Assembly (NCBI GenBank): GCA_009379825.1
Contig: WHTA01000056.1
Span: forward strand, 1 to 38,809
Reading direction: 5' to 3'
Length of the DNA stretch: 38,809 bases
Source: Streptosporangiales bacterium
GTDB lineage: Bacteria > Actinomycetota > Actinomycetes > Streptosporangiales > WHST01
Below the pieces are notes generated by a model that did no database searches, was not told where the DNA came from, and was given only the letters and a program-made list of their open reading frames with translations. Every line of letters begins with the position of its first letter. The first letter of the stretch is position 1. Below, in pieces: positions 1-8,546 of this stretch. The position numbers and the translations under genes are program-made.

Positions 1-219
1 GCGCCCGCTGCGACCACCTGGTCGACCACCTCGCGGTCCGACGACACGACCACCACGCCGGCACAGGTCAGGCCCGGCCAACCGCTCGACCAGCAGCCGC
101 GCAGACGCCGCATCCGCGCCCGCTGCGACCACCTGGTCGACGACCTCGCGGTCCGAGGACACGACCACCACGCCGGCACAGGTCAGGCCCGGCCAACCGC
201 TCGACCAGCAGCCGCGCAG
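1..219. repeat. Two near-identical tandem copies of the NYN gene 3' end
   Basis: Positions 1-104 and 116-219 match base for base except at two places (offsets 27 and 42), giving a 115-bp period. The first 56 bases of each also match 298-353 inside the 3' end of the adjacent NYN-domain gene with one or two differences. Beyond that the resemblance falls to roughly 70 percent but still translates on the minus strand to a similar C-terminus (SSDREVVDQ... LLVERL versus LLVDRL). The period is not a multiple of three, so the copies cannot form one continuous reading frame. They lie just downstream of the functional stop. I read them as duplicated gene-tail remnants; an assembly artefact at a contig edge is also possible because the window begins inside a copy. 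No other gene is seen in 1-248. Confidence 0.8.
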
Positions 220-248
220 CTGCTGGCCACCACCCCGCCGGGCGCAGG

Positions 249-1567
249 TCAGGTCCAGGTCAGGCGGTCGACGAGTAGCTGGGCGGGCACCGCGTCCGCG
301 CCCGCTGCGACCGCCTGGTCGACGACCTCGCGGTCCGACGACACGACCACCACCGGTCGGCCCGCTGGCTCTGCGCGTACCAGCTCGATGATGACGTCGT
401 CCGCGCTGTCTGTTGCGGGGCTGAAGATCGCGCGGACGCCGCGTACCTGCGGGGCCGGCACCCGGCCGCCGACGTCCGCGCCGTCGAACACGCAGGTGAC
501 CTCGCCGCGGAACTGGCTGGCCAGGGTGCCGAGCCCGCCGAGCAGCCGGGACCGCTGGTGCTGCAGCGTCAGCTGCGGCCACGCGGTCTTCGTGACGTTG
601 TAGCCGTCCACCACGAGGTGCGCCTGTGGCGCCGCAAGCAACCGGTCGAGCAGGTCCGGGCCGGCACTGGCGGCCGCGGACGCGGTGCCGCTCGCGGCCG
701 CGTACTGCTCGGCCACGGCGTCGGCCGGCCGCCGGACGGCGGTGGGCAGCGCCAACTCCCTGCGCAGCCCGTTCGCGGCCTCGAGCAGCGCGTCCACGAG
801 CACGGCCAGCCTGGCCTGGCCGCCGACCGGTCCGCCCTCGTCGCCCGCCGGTCGGCGGCCAGCTGGGCGGTCAGCTCGGTGACCTGGGCGCGCAGCTTGC
901 GGACGTCGGCCGCCTGCCGGTCCGCCGCCGCGGCGGCGGCCGCGTTCGCCTGCTCTGCCGCGGCCTCGGCGTCGTCGGCACGCCGTTCCGCCGTCTTCGT
1001 CCGCTGCCGCTCCTCGTGCACCCGGCGGCGCAGCAGCCGCACCTCCGACCTCGCCTCGGTGAGCTGCGCCGTCACCTTGGCGACCGCCTTGTCCGCCTCG
1101 TTGCGCACGGCGTCCAGCTGCTCGCGCAGCCGCGCCACCTCGGCGTCCTCGCCCCGGTCGGCGGCCGCCTGCGCGACCGCGGTAGCTGCGGCGGCGAGCA
1201 GCTCCGGCCAGCCGTCCGGACGCAGCAGGTACGCGGCGACCGCGACGTCCACCGGGTCGGCCGCCGCCGGCAGCTCGCCGGCCGCGACGGCCGCGGCGAG
1301 CTCCGGCCGGTCCTGCCGCAGCGTCTCCGCCACCCGGTCGCGGAACGACTCGTCCGCGTCCAGTGCGGCCGCGATCTGGCTGCCCGCAAGCCGCGCGCGG
1401 CGGCGCGGCTCGAACCTCGCGACCCGCCGCAGCGGCTGCGGAATCTCGGCCGGCTCGAGGCTGCCGAGGCACTGCGCCGCCCGGTCGAGCAGCCGTACGC
1501 GCGCAGCCTCCGGCAGCGCCACCGGCTCAGGCGGCGCGGTGTCGGCTCGCCGGTCACCGGCGGACAC
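249..1567 (-). pseudogene. NYN/PIN-domain putative RNase, frameshifted
   Basis: This is the actinobacterial NYN (YacP-like PIN-fold) protein, a predicted metal-dependent RNA-cleaving or RNA-binding enzyme. The GTG start at 1567 follows AGGA and lies 8 nt after the stop of the zinc-ribbon gene. The N-terminal part is helical and Ala/Arg/Glu-rich, with a long coiled coil (about residues 130-240). The C-terminal NYN domain shows the acidic motifs DGYN, FDGAD, SADDV and VSSDRE. The N-terminal frame runs to about 820, but the C-terminal domain is read in another frame. The switch lies near 824-832, where coiled-coil ATRADRS should continue into GGQARLAVLVDALLEA, and corresponds to one missing base (or two extra). 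It is either a broken gene or a sequence error; the NYN domain itself is intact. Extra copies of its tail lie downstream. Confidence 0.75.
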
Positions 1568-1575
1568 GGTCGGTC

Positions 1576-1863
1576 CTAGTCCGACTCGACGGGACGTCCT
1601 GCAGCCGGCAGGGACTCGTCCACGGCGTCCGGCCGCGGCACCAGCTCCACCTGGTCGGCCGAGCCGCACCAGCGACAGACGACCCGCTCCAGCGTCTCGG
1701 TGAGCACGCGCCGCTCCTCCACGGTCGGCTCACCGGCGAGGTCGGCGTGCACGAACTCCTCGGTCCTTGCCGTCCTGGTGACGTCGAACCTGGTCAGGTT
1801 GCCGCACTGGGCACAACGCCACCTGGTGTCGGCCGTAGGCCAGCTGCTCACCACGGGAGTCAC
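1576..1863 (-). CDS. Zinc-ribbon protein conserved in actinobacteria
   Basis: A 95-residue cytoplasmic protein with two Cys-x-x-Cys pairs (CAQC near residue 17 and CRWC near residue 63), the layout of a treble-clef or zinc-ribbon metal site. The central segment (NLTRFDVTRTARTEEFVH) is typical of a small actinobacterial family of unknown function usually found beside the NYN-domain gene. The GTG start at 1863 is preceded by AAGGAG at good spacing. It is probably co-transcribed with the NYN gene, whose start is 8 nt downstream, and is divergent from the DEDDh nuclease. Nucleic-acid binding is a guess from the ribbon and its neighbours. No function is established from the sequence. Confidence 0.8.
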   Translation of the reverse strand: MTPVVSSWPTADTRWRCAQCGNLTRFDVTRTARTEEFVHADLAGEPTVEERRVLTETLERVVCRWCGSADQVELVPRPDAVDESLPAAGRPVESD

Positions 1864-1986
1864 ACCTCTCCTTCGGTCCCCTCGAGCCTACGGCGCCGCG
1901 CGGTTGCCCGGCGCGGCGGACCGGACGCTGTCGGTAGCGGCACATAGCGTCCGAAGTCGCGAGGACGGCGACCGGCGAGGTGACCA

Positions 1987-3783
1987 TTGCGCGACGATCG
2001 CGGCGGCGGACCAAGGCAGGCCGCCCGCCAGACCACCTTCGACGAGCTCGGCACCCCGTTGCGCGACGTCCCGTTCGTGGTGGTGGACCTGGAGACCACC
2101 GGCGGCGCACCCGCCGACGCCGGTATCACGGAGATCGGCGCAGTGAAGGTCCGCGGCGGCGAGGTGCTCGGCGAGTTCGAGTCGCTGGTCGACCCGCACA
2201 CCGGCATCCCCCCGTTCATCCAGCTGCTCACCGGGATCACCAACGGCATGGTGGCCGGGGCGCCGACACTGTCCGCCGTGCTGCCCTCGTTCCTCGAGTT
2301 CGCCCGCGGGTGCGTGCTCGTCGCGCACAATGCGCCGTACGACGTCGGGTTCCTGAAGGCCGCCTGCGCGAAGACCGGCCGGCCGTGGCCGGCGTGCACC
2401 ACCGTCGACACCGCGCGCCTGGCGCACGGGCTGATGACCCGCGACGAGGTACCCAACTGCAAGCTCGGCACGCTGGCCGGCTACTTCCACGCCACCACCA
2501 CGCCGTGCCACCGGGCGCTCGCCGACGCGCGCGCCACCGTCGAGGTGCTGCACGCGCTGCTCGAACGGCTCGGCCCGCTCGGTGTGCAGTCGCTCGAGGA
2601 GCTGACCACGTTCTCCGCCCGGGTCACCCAGGAGCAGCGCCGCAAGCGCTACCTGGCCGAGCCGTTGCCGTCCGCGCCCGGCGTGTACGTGTTCAGCGAC
2701 GTCAGGGGCGCGACGCTCTACGTCGGCAAGAGCCGCAACGTACGCACCAGGGTGCGGCAGTACTTCACCGCCGGCGAGATGCGCAAGCGGATGCGCGAGA
2801 TGGTGGCCCTCACCGACGAGGTCACGGCTATCGAGTGCGCTACCACTCTGGAGGCCGAGGTGCGCGAGCTGCGGCTGATCGCGGAACGCAAGCCGCCGTA
2901 CAACCGCCGCTCCAGGTTCCCGGAGAAGGCACTGTGGCTGAAGCTCACCGCGGAGCCGTTCCCGCGGCTGTCGATCGTGCGCAAGGTCGGCGCGGACAGG
3001 GCCACCTACCTCGGCCCGTACGGCTCCAGGCGTACGGCGGACCTGGTGATGTCTGCCCTGCACGAGGCGTTCCCGCTGCGGCAGTGCACACCGCGGATCA
3101 CCCCGAAGCGGCCGACGAACGCGTGCGTGCTTGCCGAGATGGGCCGCTGCGGCGCGCCGTGCGAGGGGCGGCAGACCGCCACGGAGTACGCGGTCGTCGC
3201 CGACGCCGTCCGGCACGCGATGCTCGACGACGTACGGGCCGCCGAGGGCGCGCTGCGCCGCCGCATCGACGCGCTTGCGGCCGCCGGCCGGTACGAGGAC
3301 GCCGCAGTGCAGCGCGACCGGCTGGCCGCGTACGCGCGGTCGGCGGCGCGTACGCAGCGGCTGTCCGCGCTCACCGGGTGCGCGCAGCTCGTCGCCGCGC
3401 GGCCGACCGAGGCCGGCGGCTGGGAGCTGACGGTGGTCAGGTACGGCAGGCTCGTCGCCGCCGGCGTCGCACCACCGCGGGCGCACCCGCGGCCGTACGT
3501 CGACGCGCTCGTGGCGGCGGCGGAGGCGGTGTCGCAGGGCGTCGGCCCCACCCCGGCGGCGAGCGCCGAGGAGACCGAGTGCATCCTGCGCTGGCTGGAG
3601 AAACCGGGCACGAGGATCGTGGACGTGGACGGCACCTGGGCACTCCCCGCGCACGGTGCGGGCCGCGTCCTCGCGGCGCTCGACGCCGCGGCACAGGGCG
3701 CCACGCAGTACGATCTCGGCGAACGCAGCCCGCTGCACACGGTGCACCAACCGCCAGGGACACTAGGAGTCCTCGCCCGCTGA
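1987..3783 (+). CDS. DEDDh 3'-5' exonuclease fused to GIY-YIG (UvrC/Cho-type) nuclease
   Basis: A 598-residue two-nuclease protein. Residues 28-195 form a DnaQ/epsilon-type exonuclease with the full DEDDh set: D34 and E36 (VVDLETTG), D119 (HNAPYDVGF), H175 and D180 (CHRALAD). Residues 227-310 form a GIY-YIG domain (GVYVF, LYVGKSRNVRTRVRQYF, PPYNRR) as in the N-terminal half of UvrC and in Cho. A UvrC-like middle segment follows, with LGPYGS, a CxxxxxRCGAPC-type cysteine cluster and a UVR-like helix pair near residue 430. The RNase-H-like 5' endonuclease half of UvrC is missing. The fusion is known from mycobacteria and other actinobacteria and is inferred to act in DNA repair. Start TTG 1987 is chosen because GAGG precedes it by 6 nt. 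The promoter region is shared with the divergent zinc-ribbon gene. Confidence 0.88.
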   Translation: MRDDRGGGPRQAARQTTFDELGTPLRDVPFVVVDLETTGGAPADAGITEIGAVKVRGGEVLGEFESLVDPHTGIPPFIQLLTGITNGMVAGAPTLSAVLPSFLEFARGCVLVAHNAPYDVGFLKAACAKTGRPWPACTTVDTARLAHGLMTRDEVPNCKLGTLAGYFHATTTPCHRALADARATVEVLHALLERLGPLGVQSLEELTTFSARVTQEQRRKRYLAEPLPSAPGVYVFSDVRGATLYVGKSRNVRTRVRQYFTAGEMRKRMREMVALTDEVTAIECATTLEAEVRELRLIAERKPPYNRRSRFPEKALWLKLTAEPFPRLSIVRKVGADRATYLGPYGSRRTADLVMSALHEAFPLRQCTPRITPKRPTNACVLAEMGRCGAPCEGRQTATEYAVVADAVRHAMLDDVRAAEGALRRRIDALAAAGRYEDAAVQRDRLAAYARSAARTQRLSALTGCAQLVAARPTEAGGWELTVVRYGRLVAAGVAPPRAHPRPYVDALVAAAEAVSQGVGPTPAASAEETECILRWLEKPGTRIVDVDGTWALPAHGAGRVLAALDAAAQGATQYDLGERSPLHTVHQPPGTLGVLAR

Positions 3784-3795
3784 AGAGGAGGCCGT

Positions 3796-4083
3796 GTGAT
3801 CACCGCCATCGTGCTCGTCCGTGCTGACGTCGCCGGCATCCCCGAGGTCGCCGAGCGCATCGCCGAGCTGCCCGACGTCAGCGAGGTCTACTCGGTGACG
3901 GGCGAGTTCGACCTCGTCGCGATGGTCCGGGTGCGCGAGCACCAGGACCTCGCCGAGGCCATCCCCGGCCGGCTGAACAAGGTGGACGGCGTCACGCACA
4001 CCGAGACGCACGTGGCGTTCCGCACGTACTCCAGGCACGACCTGGACGCCGCCTTCGCCCTGGGTTTCGACGCGACCTCCTGA
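3796..4083 (+). CDS. Stand-alone Lrp/AsnC ligand-binding (RAM) domain protein
   Basis: A 95-residue protein that is only the ligand-binding/oligomerisation domain of Lrp/AsnC regulators (beta-alpha-beta-beta-alpha-beta; FDLVAMVRV and HTETHVAFRTYSRHDLDAAF are recognisable). It has no helix-turn-helix and cannot bind DNA by itself. Such proteins form rings that bind amino acids and may modulate full-length Lrp proteins. GTG start at 3796 with GAGGAGG just upstream and only 12 nt after the nuclease stop, so the two genes are probably co-transcribed. It converges on trpD, and a role in sensing amino-acid supply is an inference from that setting. Confidence 0.85.
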   Translation: MITAIVLVRADVAGIPEVAERIAELPDVSEVYSVTGEFDLVAMVRVREHQDLAEAIPGRLNKVDGVTHTETHVAFRTYSRHDLDAAFALGFDATS

Positions 4084-4104
4084 CTACCGCCGCGGCGGTA
4101 GTCA
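4081..4104. terminator. Perfect 12-bp-arm palindrome shared by two convergent stop codons
   Basis: The arms TGACTACCGCCG and CGGCGGTAGTCA are perfect complements with no spacer. The first three bases are the TGA of the Lrp-like gene, and the last three read as TGA for trpD on the other strand. Transcripts from either side would fold the same hairpin at their 3' ends, which suggests a bidirectional terminator or end-stabiliser. There is no T-tract. Confidence 0.6.
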
Positions 4105-5157
4105 GGAGGCGGCTGCCGCGCGGGTCGCCGCCGCCCAGCGGTCCAGTAGGTCCGACGCGGCGCCGGAGTCGATGGCCTCAGCCGCGGCCGCGACGCCGGA
4201 CCGCAGCCGCTCCACCAGCGACGCCTCGCTCGGCGTGGCCACGGCAAGTGCAGCCGCGGCGTTGAGCAGCACGGTGTCGCGCACCGGCCCGCCCTTGCCG
4301 CTGAAGATGTCGCGCGCCACGCCGGCGTTGTACGCGGGGTCGCCGCCGGTGAGGTCGCTCACCTGCGACCTGGCGAAGCCGAGGTCGGCCGGGTCGAACG
4401 TGGTCTTCGCCACCTCGCCGCCGTGCACCACGTAGACGGTGGAGGTCGTCGTGGTGGTGAGCTCGTCCAGGCCGTCGTCGCCGCGGAAGACCAGCGCCTC
4501 GCAGCCGCGGTCGGCGAACACGCCGGCGACGATCGGCGCCATCCGGGCGTCGGAGACGCCGGCGGCGTTCGCCCGCACGTCCGCCGGGTTGGTGATCGGG
4601 CCGAGGAAGTTGAAGACCGTGGGAGTGCCGAGCTCGCGACGGGGAACGGCGGCGTGCCTGAACCCCGGGTGGTACAGCGGCGCGAAGCAGAACGCGATGC
4701 CGAGCTCCGCGGCGATCCGTGCGTTCTCCTCGGGTGGCGGGTCGATGACCACGCCGAGCTGCTCCAACAGGTCGGCCGCGCCGCAGGCGGACGACGCCGC
4801 CCGGTTGCCGTGCTTCACCACCGGCGCGCCGGCGGCGGCCGCCACCACGGCACCCATGGTGGAGAGGTTCACGGTGTTACGTCGGTCACCGCCGGTGCCG
4901 ACCAGGTCCACCAGCGGGCCGGCAACCTCGAGCTTGGTCGCGTGGTCGAGCATGGCGGCCGCGAACCCGGCGAGCTCGTCGACGGTCTCGCCCTTCGCCC
5001 GCAACGCCACCACGAGACCGGCGATCTGCACCGCGGTGGCTTCGCCGGTCATCGTCTGGTCCATCGCCCAGCGGGTGTCCTCGGCGCTCAGCGACTCCCC
5101 CGCGATGAGCTGACCGATGAGGTTCGCCCACTGCCGTGGCGCGGGTTGCGTCGCCAT
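4102..5157 (-). CDS. trpD: Anthranilate phosphoribosyltransferase TrpD
   Basis: A 351-residue enzyme that transfers phosphoribose from PRPP to anthranilate, the second step of tryptophan synthesis from chorismate. An all-alpha N-terminal domain is followed by the diagnostic PRPP/Mg motif GTGGD (residues 87-91), NTVNLST, the anthranilate-site KHGNRAASS, and later GPITNP and RGDDGLDE. Length matches the family. The ATG at 5157 is used because it starts 2 nt after the TGA of the receiver-like gene; longer versions in this frame would run into that gene. It is not in a trp operon here. Linkage to the receiver-like gene and ctaE is common in actinobacteria. Confidence 0.95.
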   Translation of the reverse strand: MATQPAPRQWANLIGQLIAGESLSAEDTRWAMDQTMTGEATAVQIAGLVVALRAKGETVDELAGFAAAMLDHATKLEVAGPLVDLVGTGGDRRNTVNLSTMGAVVAAAAGAPVVKHGNRAASSACGAADLLEQLGVVIDPPPEENARIAAELGIAFCFAPLYHPGFRHAAVPRRELGTPTVFNFLGPITNPADVRANAAGVSDARMAPIVAGVFADRGCEALVFRGDDGLDELTTTTTSTVYVVHGGEVAKTTFDPADLGFARSQVSDLTGGDPAYNAGVARDIFSGKGGPVRDTVLLNAAAALAVATPSEASLVERLRSGVAAAAEAIDSGAASDLLDRWAAATRAAAAS

Positions 5158-5159
5158 GA

Positions 5160-5618
5160 TCAGCCCGGGCTCGTGATCGCGTCGCCGGTGGTGGTCAGCT
5201 CCTGCCGGCCGCGCAGCAGCTTGGCCGCCGCGGCCGCCAGGCTCACCGGCTCGAGCGGGTACATCACCACGCCGTCGGCCTGGGACCACTTCGCCAGCCA
5301 CGCGTCCTGCGCCCGCGCGATCAGCGCGAGCACCGGCGGGCAGCGGAAGACCTCGTTCTTCGCCGCACGGCAGATACCGAGGCCGCCGGCCGGGGTCGCC
5401 TCGCCGTCCACGATGGCCAGGTCGACGGTGCCGGAGTCGAGCGCCTTCCGGCACGCCGGCTCGGTGGCGGTCTCCAGGTACTCCACCCGCGGCAGGTCGG
5501 CCGCGGGACGGCGGCCAAGCGCGAGCTTGACCCGTTCCCTGATGCTCGCGTCGTCGCTGTAGACGAGCACCGTCACGGTCGACTCGGGAGCCGACGCCGG
5601 CTGCTCTGACTCGCTCAT
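5160..5618 (-). CDS. Receiver-like protein lacking the conserved lysine
   Basis: A 152-residue single-domain protein with the fold pattern of a response-regulator receiver: acidic pair D22/D23 after the first strand (VLVYSDD) and a candidate phospho-acceptor D71 ([18 protein letters not shown]). The switch Thr/Ser region reads ALIARAQ, and the lysine expected before a cis-proline is replaced (MYPLEP, Y120). There is no output domain and no neighbouring kinase. I infer an atypical or phosphorylation-independent receiver. It is translationally linked to trpD (2 nt between stop and ATG) and divergent from ctaE, so it could link tryptophan synthesis and respiration, but nothing in the sequence shows what it controls. 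Confidence 0.75.
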   Translation of the reverse strand: MSESEQPASAPESTVTVLVYSDDASIRERVKLALGRRPAADLPRVEYLETATEPACRKALDSGTVDLAIVDGEATPAGGLGICRAAKNEVFRCPPVLALIARAQDAWLAKWSQADGVVMYPLEPVSLAAAAAKLLRGRQELTTTGDAITSPG

Positions 5619-5789
5619 CCCGCTGCTACCTCGCCGTCTCGGATCCGTTCTGGCACGGTCGTCGCGGAACCGCTGGCCCGCTCTCCTGGGGATGGTATCC
5701 GGACGAGATCAGTACCAGATGAACCGGTGCCGCCGACGTGACCAGTCTCCCACGGCTTCACCCGGGGGGTCGGCAGAACAGACGGGGGG

Positions 5790-5819
5790 TTGACCGCAAT
5801 AATGCCTGACGTGGCTTAT
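5790..5819 (+). promoter_or_regulatory. Candidate ctaE promoter
   Basis: TTGACC at 5790-5795 and GCTTAT at 5814-5819 are separated by 18 nt, within the 290-bp region between the divergent receiver-like gene and ctaE. The -35 match is good and the -10 is weak. The rest of 5619-5908 shows no gene. Confidence 0.35.
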
Positions 5820-5908
5820 GCAGCGCAGGAGCTCGGCATGCAGACATGCCCTTGCGGCCGCGACACGGCGAGCACCTCCGGTCCAAGCGCCAGGGAAGGC
5901 ACACGCGT

Positions 5909-6538
5909 ATGACGGTTTCAGCGGCACGTCGAGTACCGGCGCACTCGTCGCACCGGCCCAACCCGGTGAGTGTCGGCGTGATCGTGTGGCTCGCGTCGGA
6001 GCTGATGTTCTTCGCGGCCCTGTTCGCGATGTACTTCACCATTCGCTCGGTCAACGTCACCCAGGGCAACGAGTGGCCCCCGGTCCACCTCGACCTGCCC
6101 TACGCGGCGGTCAACACGTTGATCCTCGTCCTCTCCTCGGTCACCTGCCAGGCGGGCGTGTTCGCCGCGGAAAAGGGCAACGTGCGCGGGCTGCGGTTCT
6201 GGTTCCTCGCCACCCTGGTCATGGGCTCCGTATTCGACGCCGGCCAGATCTACGAGTACACGAACCTGATCCGTGAGGGCGGGCTCACCTTCAACGCGGC
6301 CGACCCGGTCGTGAGCGCCTACGCCTCGGTCTTCTACCTGACGACCGGGTTCCACGGGCTGCACGTGTTCGGCGGTCTGGTCGCCTTCGTCTTCATGCTC
6401 GGCCGAACATATGCCGCCAAGCGGTTCACCCATGAGCAAGCCGTCAGCGCCATCGTGGTGTCGTACTACTGGCACTTCGTCGACGTGGTGTGGATCGGCC
6501 TGTTCGCGACGATCTACCTACTCCCCCTGATCCAGTGA
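5909..6538 (+). CDS. ctaE: Cytochrome c oxidase subunit III (aa3-type)
   Basis: A 209-residue integral membrane subunit of the aa3 terminal oxidase with about five transmembrane helices. Recognisable subunit III segments are [44 protein letters not shown] and [16 protein letters not shown]. It carries no redox centre and stabilises subunit I. The frame opens upstream, but ATG 5909 is the likely start because GGGAAGG (5893-5899) precedes it and the homologous N-terminus begins there. It leads the ctaE-qcrCAB operon, with qcrC 14 nt downstream, an order conserved in actinobacteria in which oxidase and bc1 form one supercomplex. Confidence 0.95.
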   Translation: MTVSAARRVPAHSSHRPNPVSVGVIVWLASELMFFAALFAMYFTIRSVNVTQGNEWPPVHLDLPYAAVNTLILVLSSVTCQAGVFAAEKGNVRGLRFWFLATLVMGSVFDAGQIYEYTNLIREGGLTFNAADPVVSAYASVFYLTTGFHGLHVFGGLVAFVFMLGRTYAAKRFTHEQAVSAIVVSYYWHFVDVVWIGLFATIYLLPLIQ

Positions 6539-6552
6539 CGAGGAGGCGCTCG

Positions 6553-7350
6553 GTGAGAAGTAGAACCGCATGGCGGCGGCGGCCGTTCTCGCGCTACGTC
6601 CTGCTGCTGCTGGCGCTCGTCGCCGTCGGCGGCTTCTACGCCGGTGTGGACGACAACGCCCCGCGCGCCGAGGCGGCCAACACACCGAGCAAGCAACAGA
6701 TCGCAGAGGGTAAGCGGCTCTTCGAGACCAACTGCGCGACCTGCCACGGCATGTCGGGTCAGGGCACGAAGACCGGCCCGAACCTCTACGGCTCAGGCGC
6801 CGCGGCGGTCGACTTCCAGGTCGGCACCGGCCGGATGCCGCTCGCGCAGCCAGGCGCGCAGGCGCCGCGCAAGGAGCCGAAGTTCACCCAGAAGCAGATC
6901 GACGCGATGGCCGCGTACGTCGCGTCGCTGTCCGCCGGTCCCGAGGTCCCGAAGAACGTCGAGGGCGACTACAAGGACGCCGACCTCGCGCTCGGCGGCG
7001 AGCTGTTCCGGGCGAACTGTGCGCAGTGTCACAACTTCGCCGGCTCCGGTGGCGCACTGACCAACGGCAAGTACGCGCCCGAGCTGACGGGTGTGCAGTC
7101 GAAGCACATCTACGAGGCGATGGAGACCGGCCCGGAGAACATGCCGGTCTTCGGTGAGCGCACCCTCACTCGCGACGAGAAGCTCGCGGTCATCCGCTAC
7201 ATAAAGACGATCGAGGAAGAGCCCAACCCCGGTGGCGCCGGCCTCGGCCGGGTCGGCCCGGTCAGCGAGGGCCTGGTCGTCTGGCTCGTCGGCATCGGGT
7301 TGTGTGTCGTGGCCGCGATGTGGATCACCGCGAAGAAGAAGACGGACTGA
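6553..7350 (+). CDS. qcrC: Di-haem cytochrome c subunit of the bc1 complex
   Basis: A 265-residue membrane-anchored cytochrome cc. It has an N-terminal signal/anchor (residues 11-31), then two c-type domains with haem-attachment motifs CATCH (61-65) and CAQCH (156-160). Probable axial methionines are M95 (GRMPL) and M197 (ENMPVF). A C-terminal transmembrane helix (about 240-260) ends in KKKTD. The two haems pass electrons directly from the Rieske centre to the oxidase CuA, replacing a soluble cytochrome c. GTG 6553 is chosen because AGGAGG lies 6 nt upstream; the open frame extends further into ctaE without support. Confidence 0.95.
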   Translation: MRSRTAWRRRPFSRYVLLLLALVAVGGFYAGVDDNAPRAEAANTPSKQQIAEGKRLFETNCATCHGMSGQGTKTGPNLYGSGAAAVDFQVGTGRMPLAQPGAQAPRKEPKFTQKQIDAMAAYVASLSAGPEVPKNVEGDYKDADLALGGELFRANCAQCHNFAGSGGALTNGKYAPELTGVQSKHIYEAMETGPENMPVFGERTLTRDEKLAVIRYIKTIEEEPNPGGAGLGRVGPVSEGLVVWLVGIGLCVVAAMWITAKKKTD

Positions 7351-7357
7351 GACGCGC

Positions 7358-8473
7358 ATGAGCACTGACAGCGAGAACGGACAGGCGACGGGCGACGGCT
7401 CGACCGCGCGCAGGCGCAGCGGCGGCACGCCCACGTCGGCGGAGGTCGCCGAGTCCCTTGCGGCCCGCCGCAAGGCCGAACGCGGTGAGCGGCCCCGCTC
7501 CCCCGAGGCACCACCGGAGCGTGAGATCAGCGACGAGGAGGCCAAGCGCGGCGAGCGGCTGGTCGCTACCTGGTTCGTCGTCGCGTTCCTCGCGGGCGTG
7601 GCGTTCCTGGTGTTCTACGTGATCCAGCCGGCGGACGACTCGTACACCGCGGGTGTGTCGAACAAGCTGCTCGGCGGCTCGCTGACCGTCGCGCTCTTCG
7701 CGCTCGCGATCGGCATCGTCTTGTGGGTCAGGAAGCTGATGCCCAACAAGGAGATGGTCGACGAGCGGCACGAGCTGCGTTCCTCGGAGGAGGACCGCAA
7801 GAAGTTCGGCGAGTACTTCATGGACACCCTGGAGAGCACGCAGGTCACCAAGCGGCCGCTGCTGCGGCGCACGCTGCTGCTCGCCGCCGTGCCGCTCGGG
7901 CTCGCCCCGCTGTGGCTGCTGCGCGACATGGGGCCGCTGCCGAAGAGGGACCTGTTCGAGCAGCCCTGGCGCAAGGGCATGCGGATGGTCGTCGCCGGTA
8001 CGGAGGAGTCGGAGAACCCGCGGCTGCTGAAGCTCGCCGACGTCACCGACTACGGTGTCGCGCTGAGCACGCTGCCCGAGGGCATCCACGAGTTCAAGGA
8101 GACCGCCAAGGCCGCCCTCCTGATCATCAGGCTGCGGCCCGGCGAGATCCGGGAGGACACCAAGCGCGGCCGGGTGCAGGAGAAGTACGCCGTCGACGGC
8201 GTCTGCGCGTTCTCCAAGATCTGCACGCACGCGGGCTGCCCGATCAGCCTCTACGAGCGGGAGACCAAACACCTGTTCTGCCCGTGCCACCAGTCCACCT
8301 TCGACATGGTGGACGGCGCGAACGTGATCTTCGGCCCGGCGGTCAGGGCGCTGCCCCAGCTGCCGGTGAACGTCGACTCCGACGGTTACCTGGTCGCCGA
8401 CGCCGACCACTTCATCAACGGCCCGGTCGGACCGAGCTTCTGGGAACGCGGCTCGAACAGGAACACCGAATGA
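7358..8473 (+). CDS. qcrA: Rieske iron-sulfur subunit of the bc1 complex
   Basis: A 371-residue subunit with a polar cytoplasmic N-terminus (about 65 residues) and three transmembrane helices (about 68-90, 105-125 and 170-190), the actinobacterial arrangement instead of the single helix of classic Rieske proteins. The C-terminal cluster domain has CTHAGC (ligands C289 and H291) and CPCH (ligands C308 and H311), with C294 and C310 placed for the disulfide. It takes electrons from menaquinol at the QcrB Qo site and passes them to QcrC. ATG 7358 is 7 nt after the qcrC stop; the ribosome site is weak, so coupling to qcrC translation is likely. Confidence 0.94.
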   Translation: MSTDSENGQATGDGSTARRRSGGTPTSAEVAESLAARRKAERGERPRSPEAPPEREISDEEAKRGERLVATWFVVAFLAGVAFLVFYVIQPADDSYTAGVSNKLLGGSLTVALFALAIGIVLWVRKLMPNKEMVDERHELRSSEEDRKKFGEYFMDTLESTQVTKRPLLRRTLLLAAVPLGLAPLWLLRDMGPLPKRDLFEQPWRKGMRMVVAGTEESENPRLLKLADVTDYGVALSTLPEGIHEFKETAKAALLIIRLRPGEIREDTKRGRVQEKYAVDGVCAFSKICTHAGCPISLYERETKHLFCPCHQSTFDMVDGANVIFGPAVRALPQLPVNVDSDGYLVADADHFINGPVGPSFWERGSNRNTE

Positions 8474-8546
8474 TTCCCCACGACGCCAGGCGTTACCTGG
8501 GCGTACGCTGGAATGGTCGGGGACGGCACACGGATGGGGAGGCCTG

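Noticed and set aside
1-240. CRISPR array
   Set aside because: Only two copies of a 104-bp unit with no alternating unique spacers, and they translate as the adjacent gene's tail.
569-1703. Several long plus-strand frames opposite the NYN gene
   Set aside because: They are low-complexity Arg/Ala/Ser-rich shadows produced by GC-rich third codon positions; no domain or ribosome site.
1888-3860. Long minus-strand frame opposite the nuclease gene
   Set aside because: The plus-strand frame contains all the DEDDh and GIY-YIG motifs; the opposite frame has no recognisable motif.
4105-5159. Plus-strand frames opposite trpD
   Set aside because: No motif; trpD has the complete PRPP and anthranilate motifs on the minus strand.
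5846-5908. Longer N-terminus of CtaE
   Set aside because: The extra residues are not helical or family-like and the ATG at 5909 has its own ribosome site.
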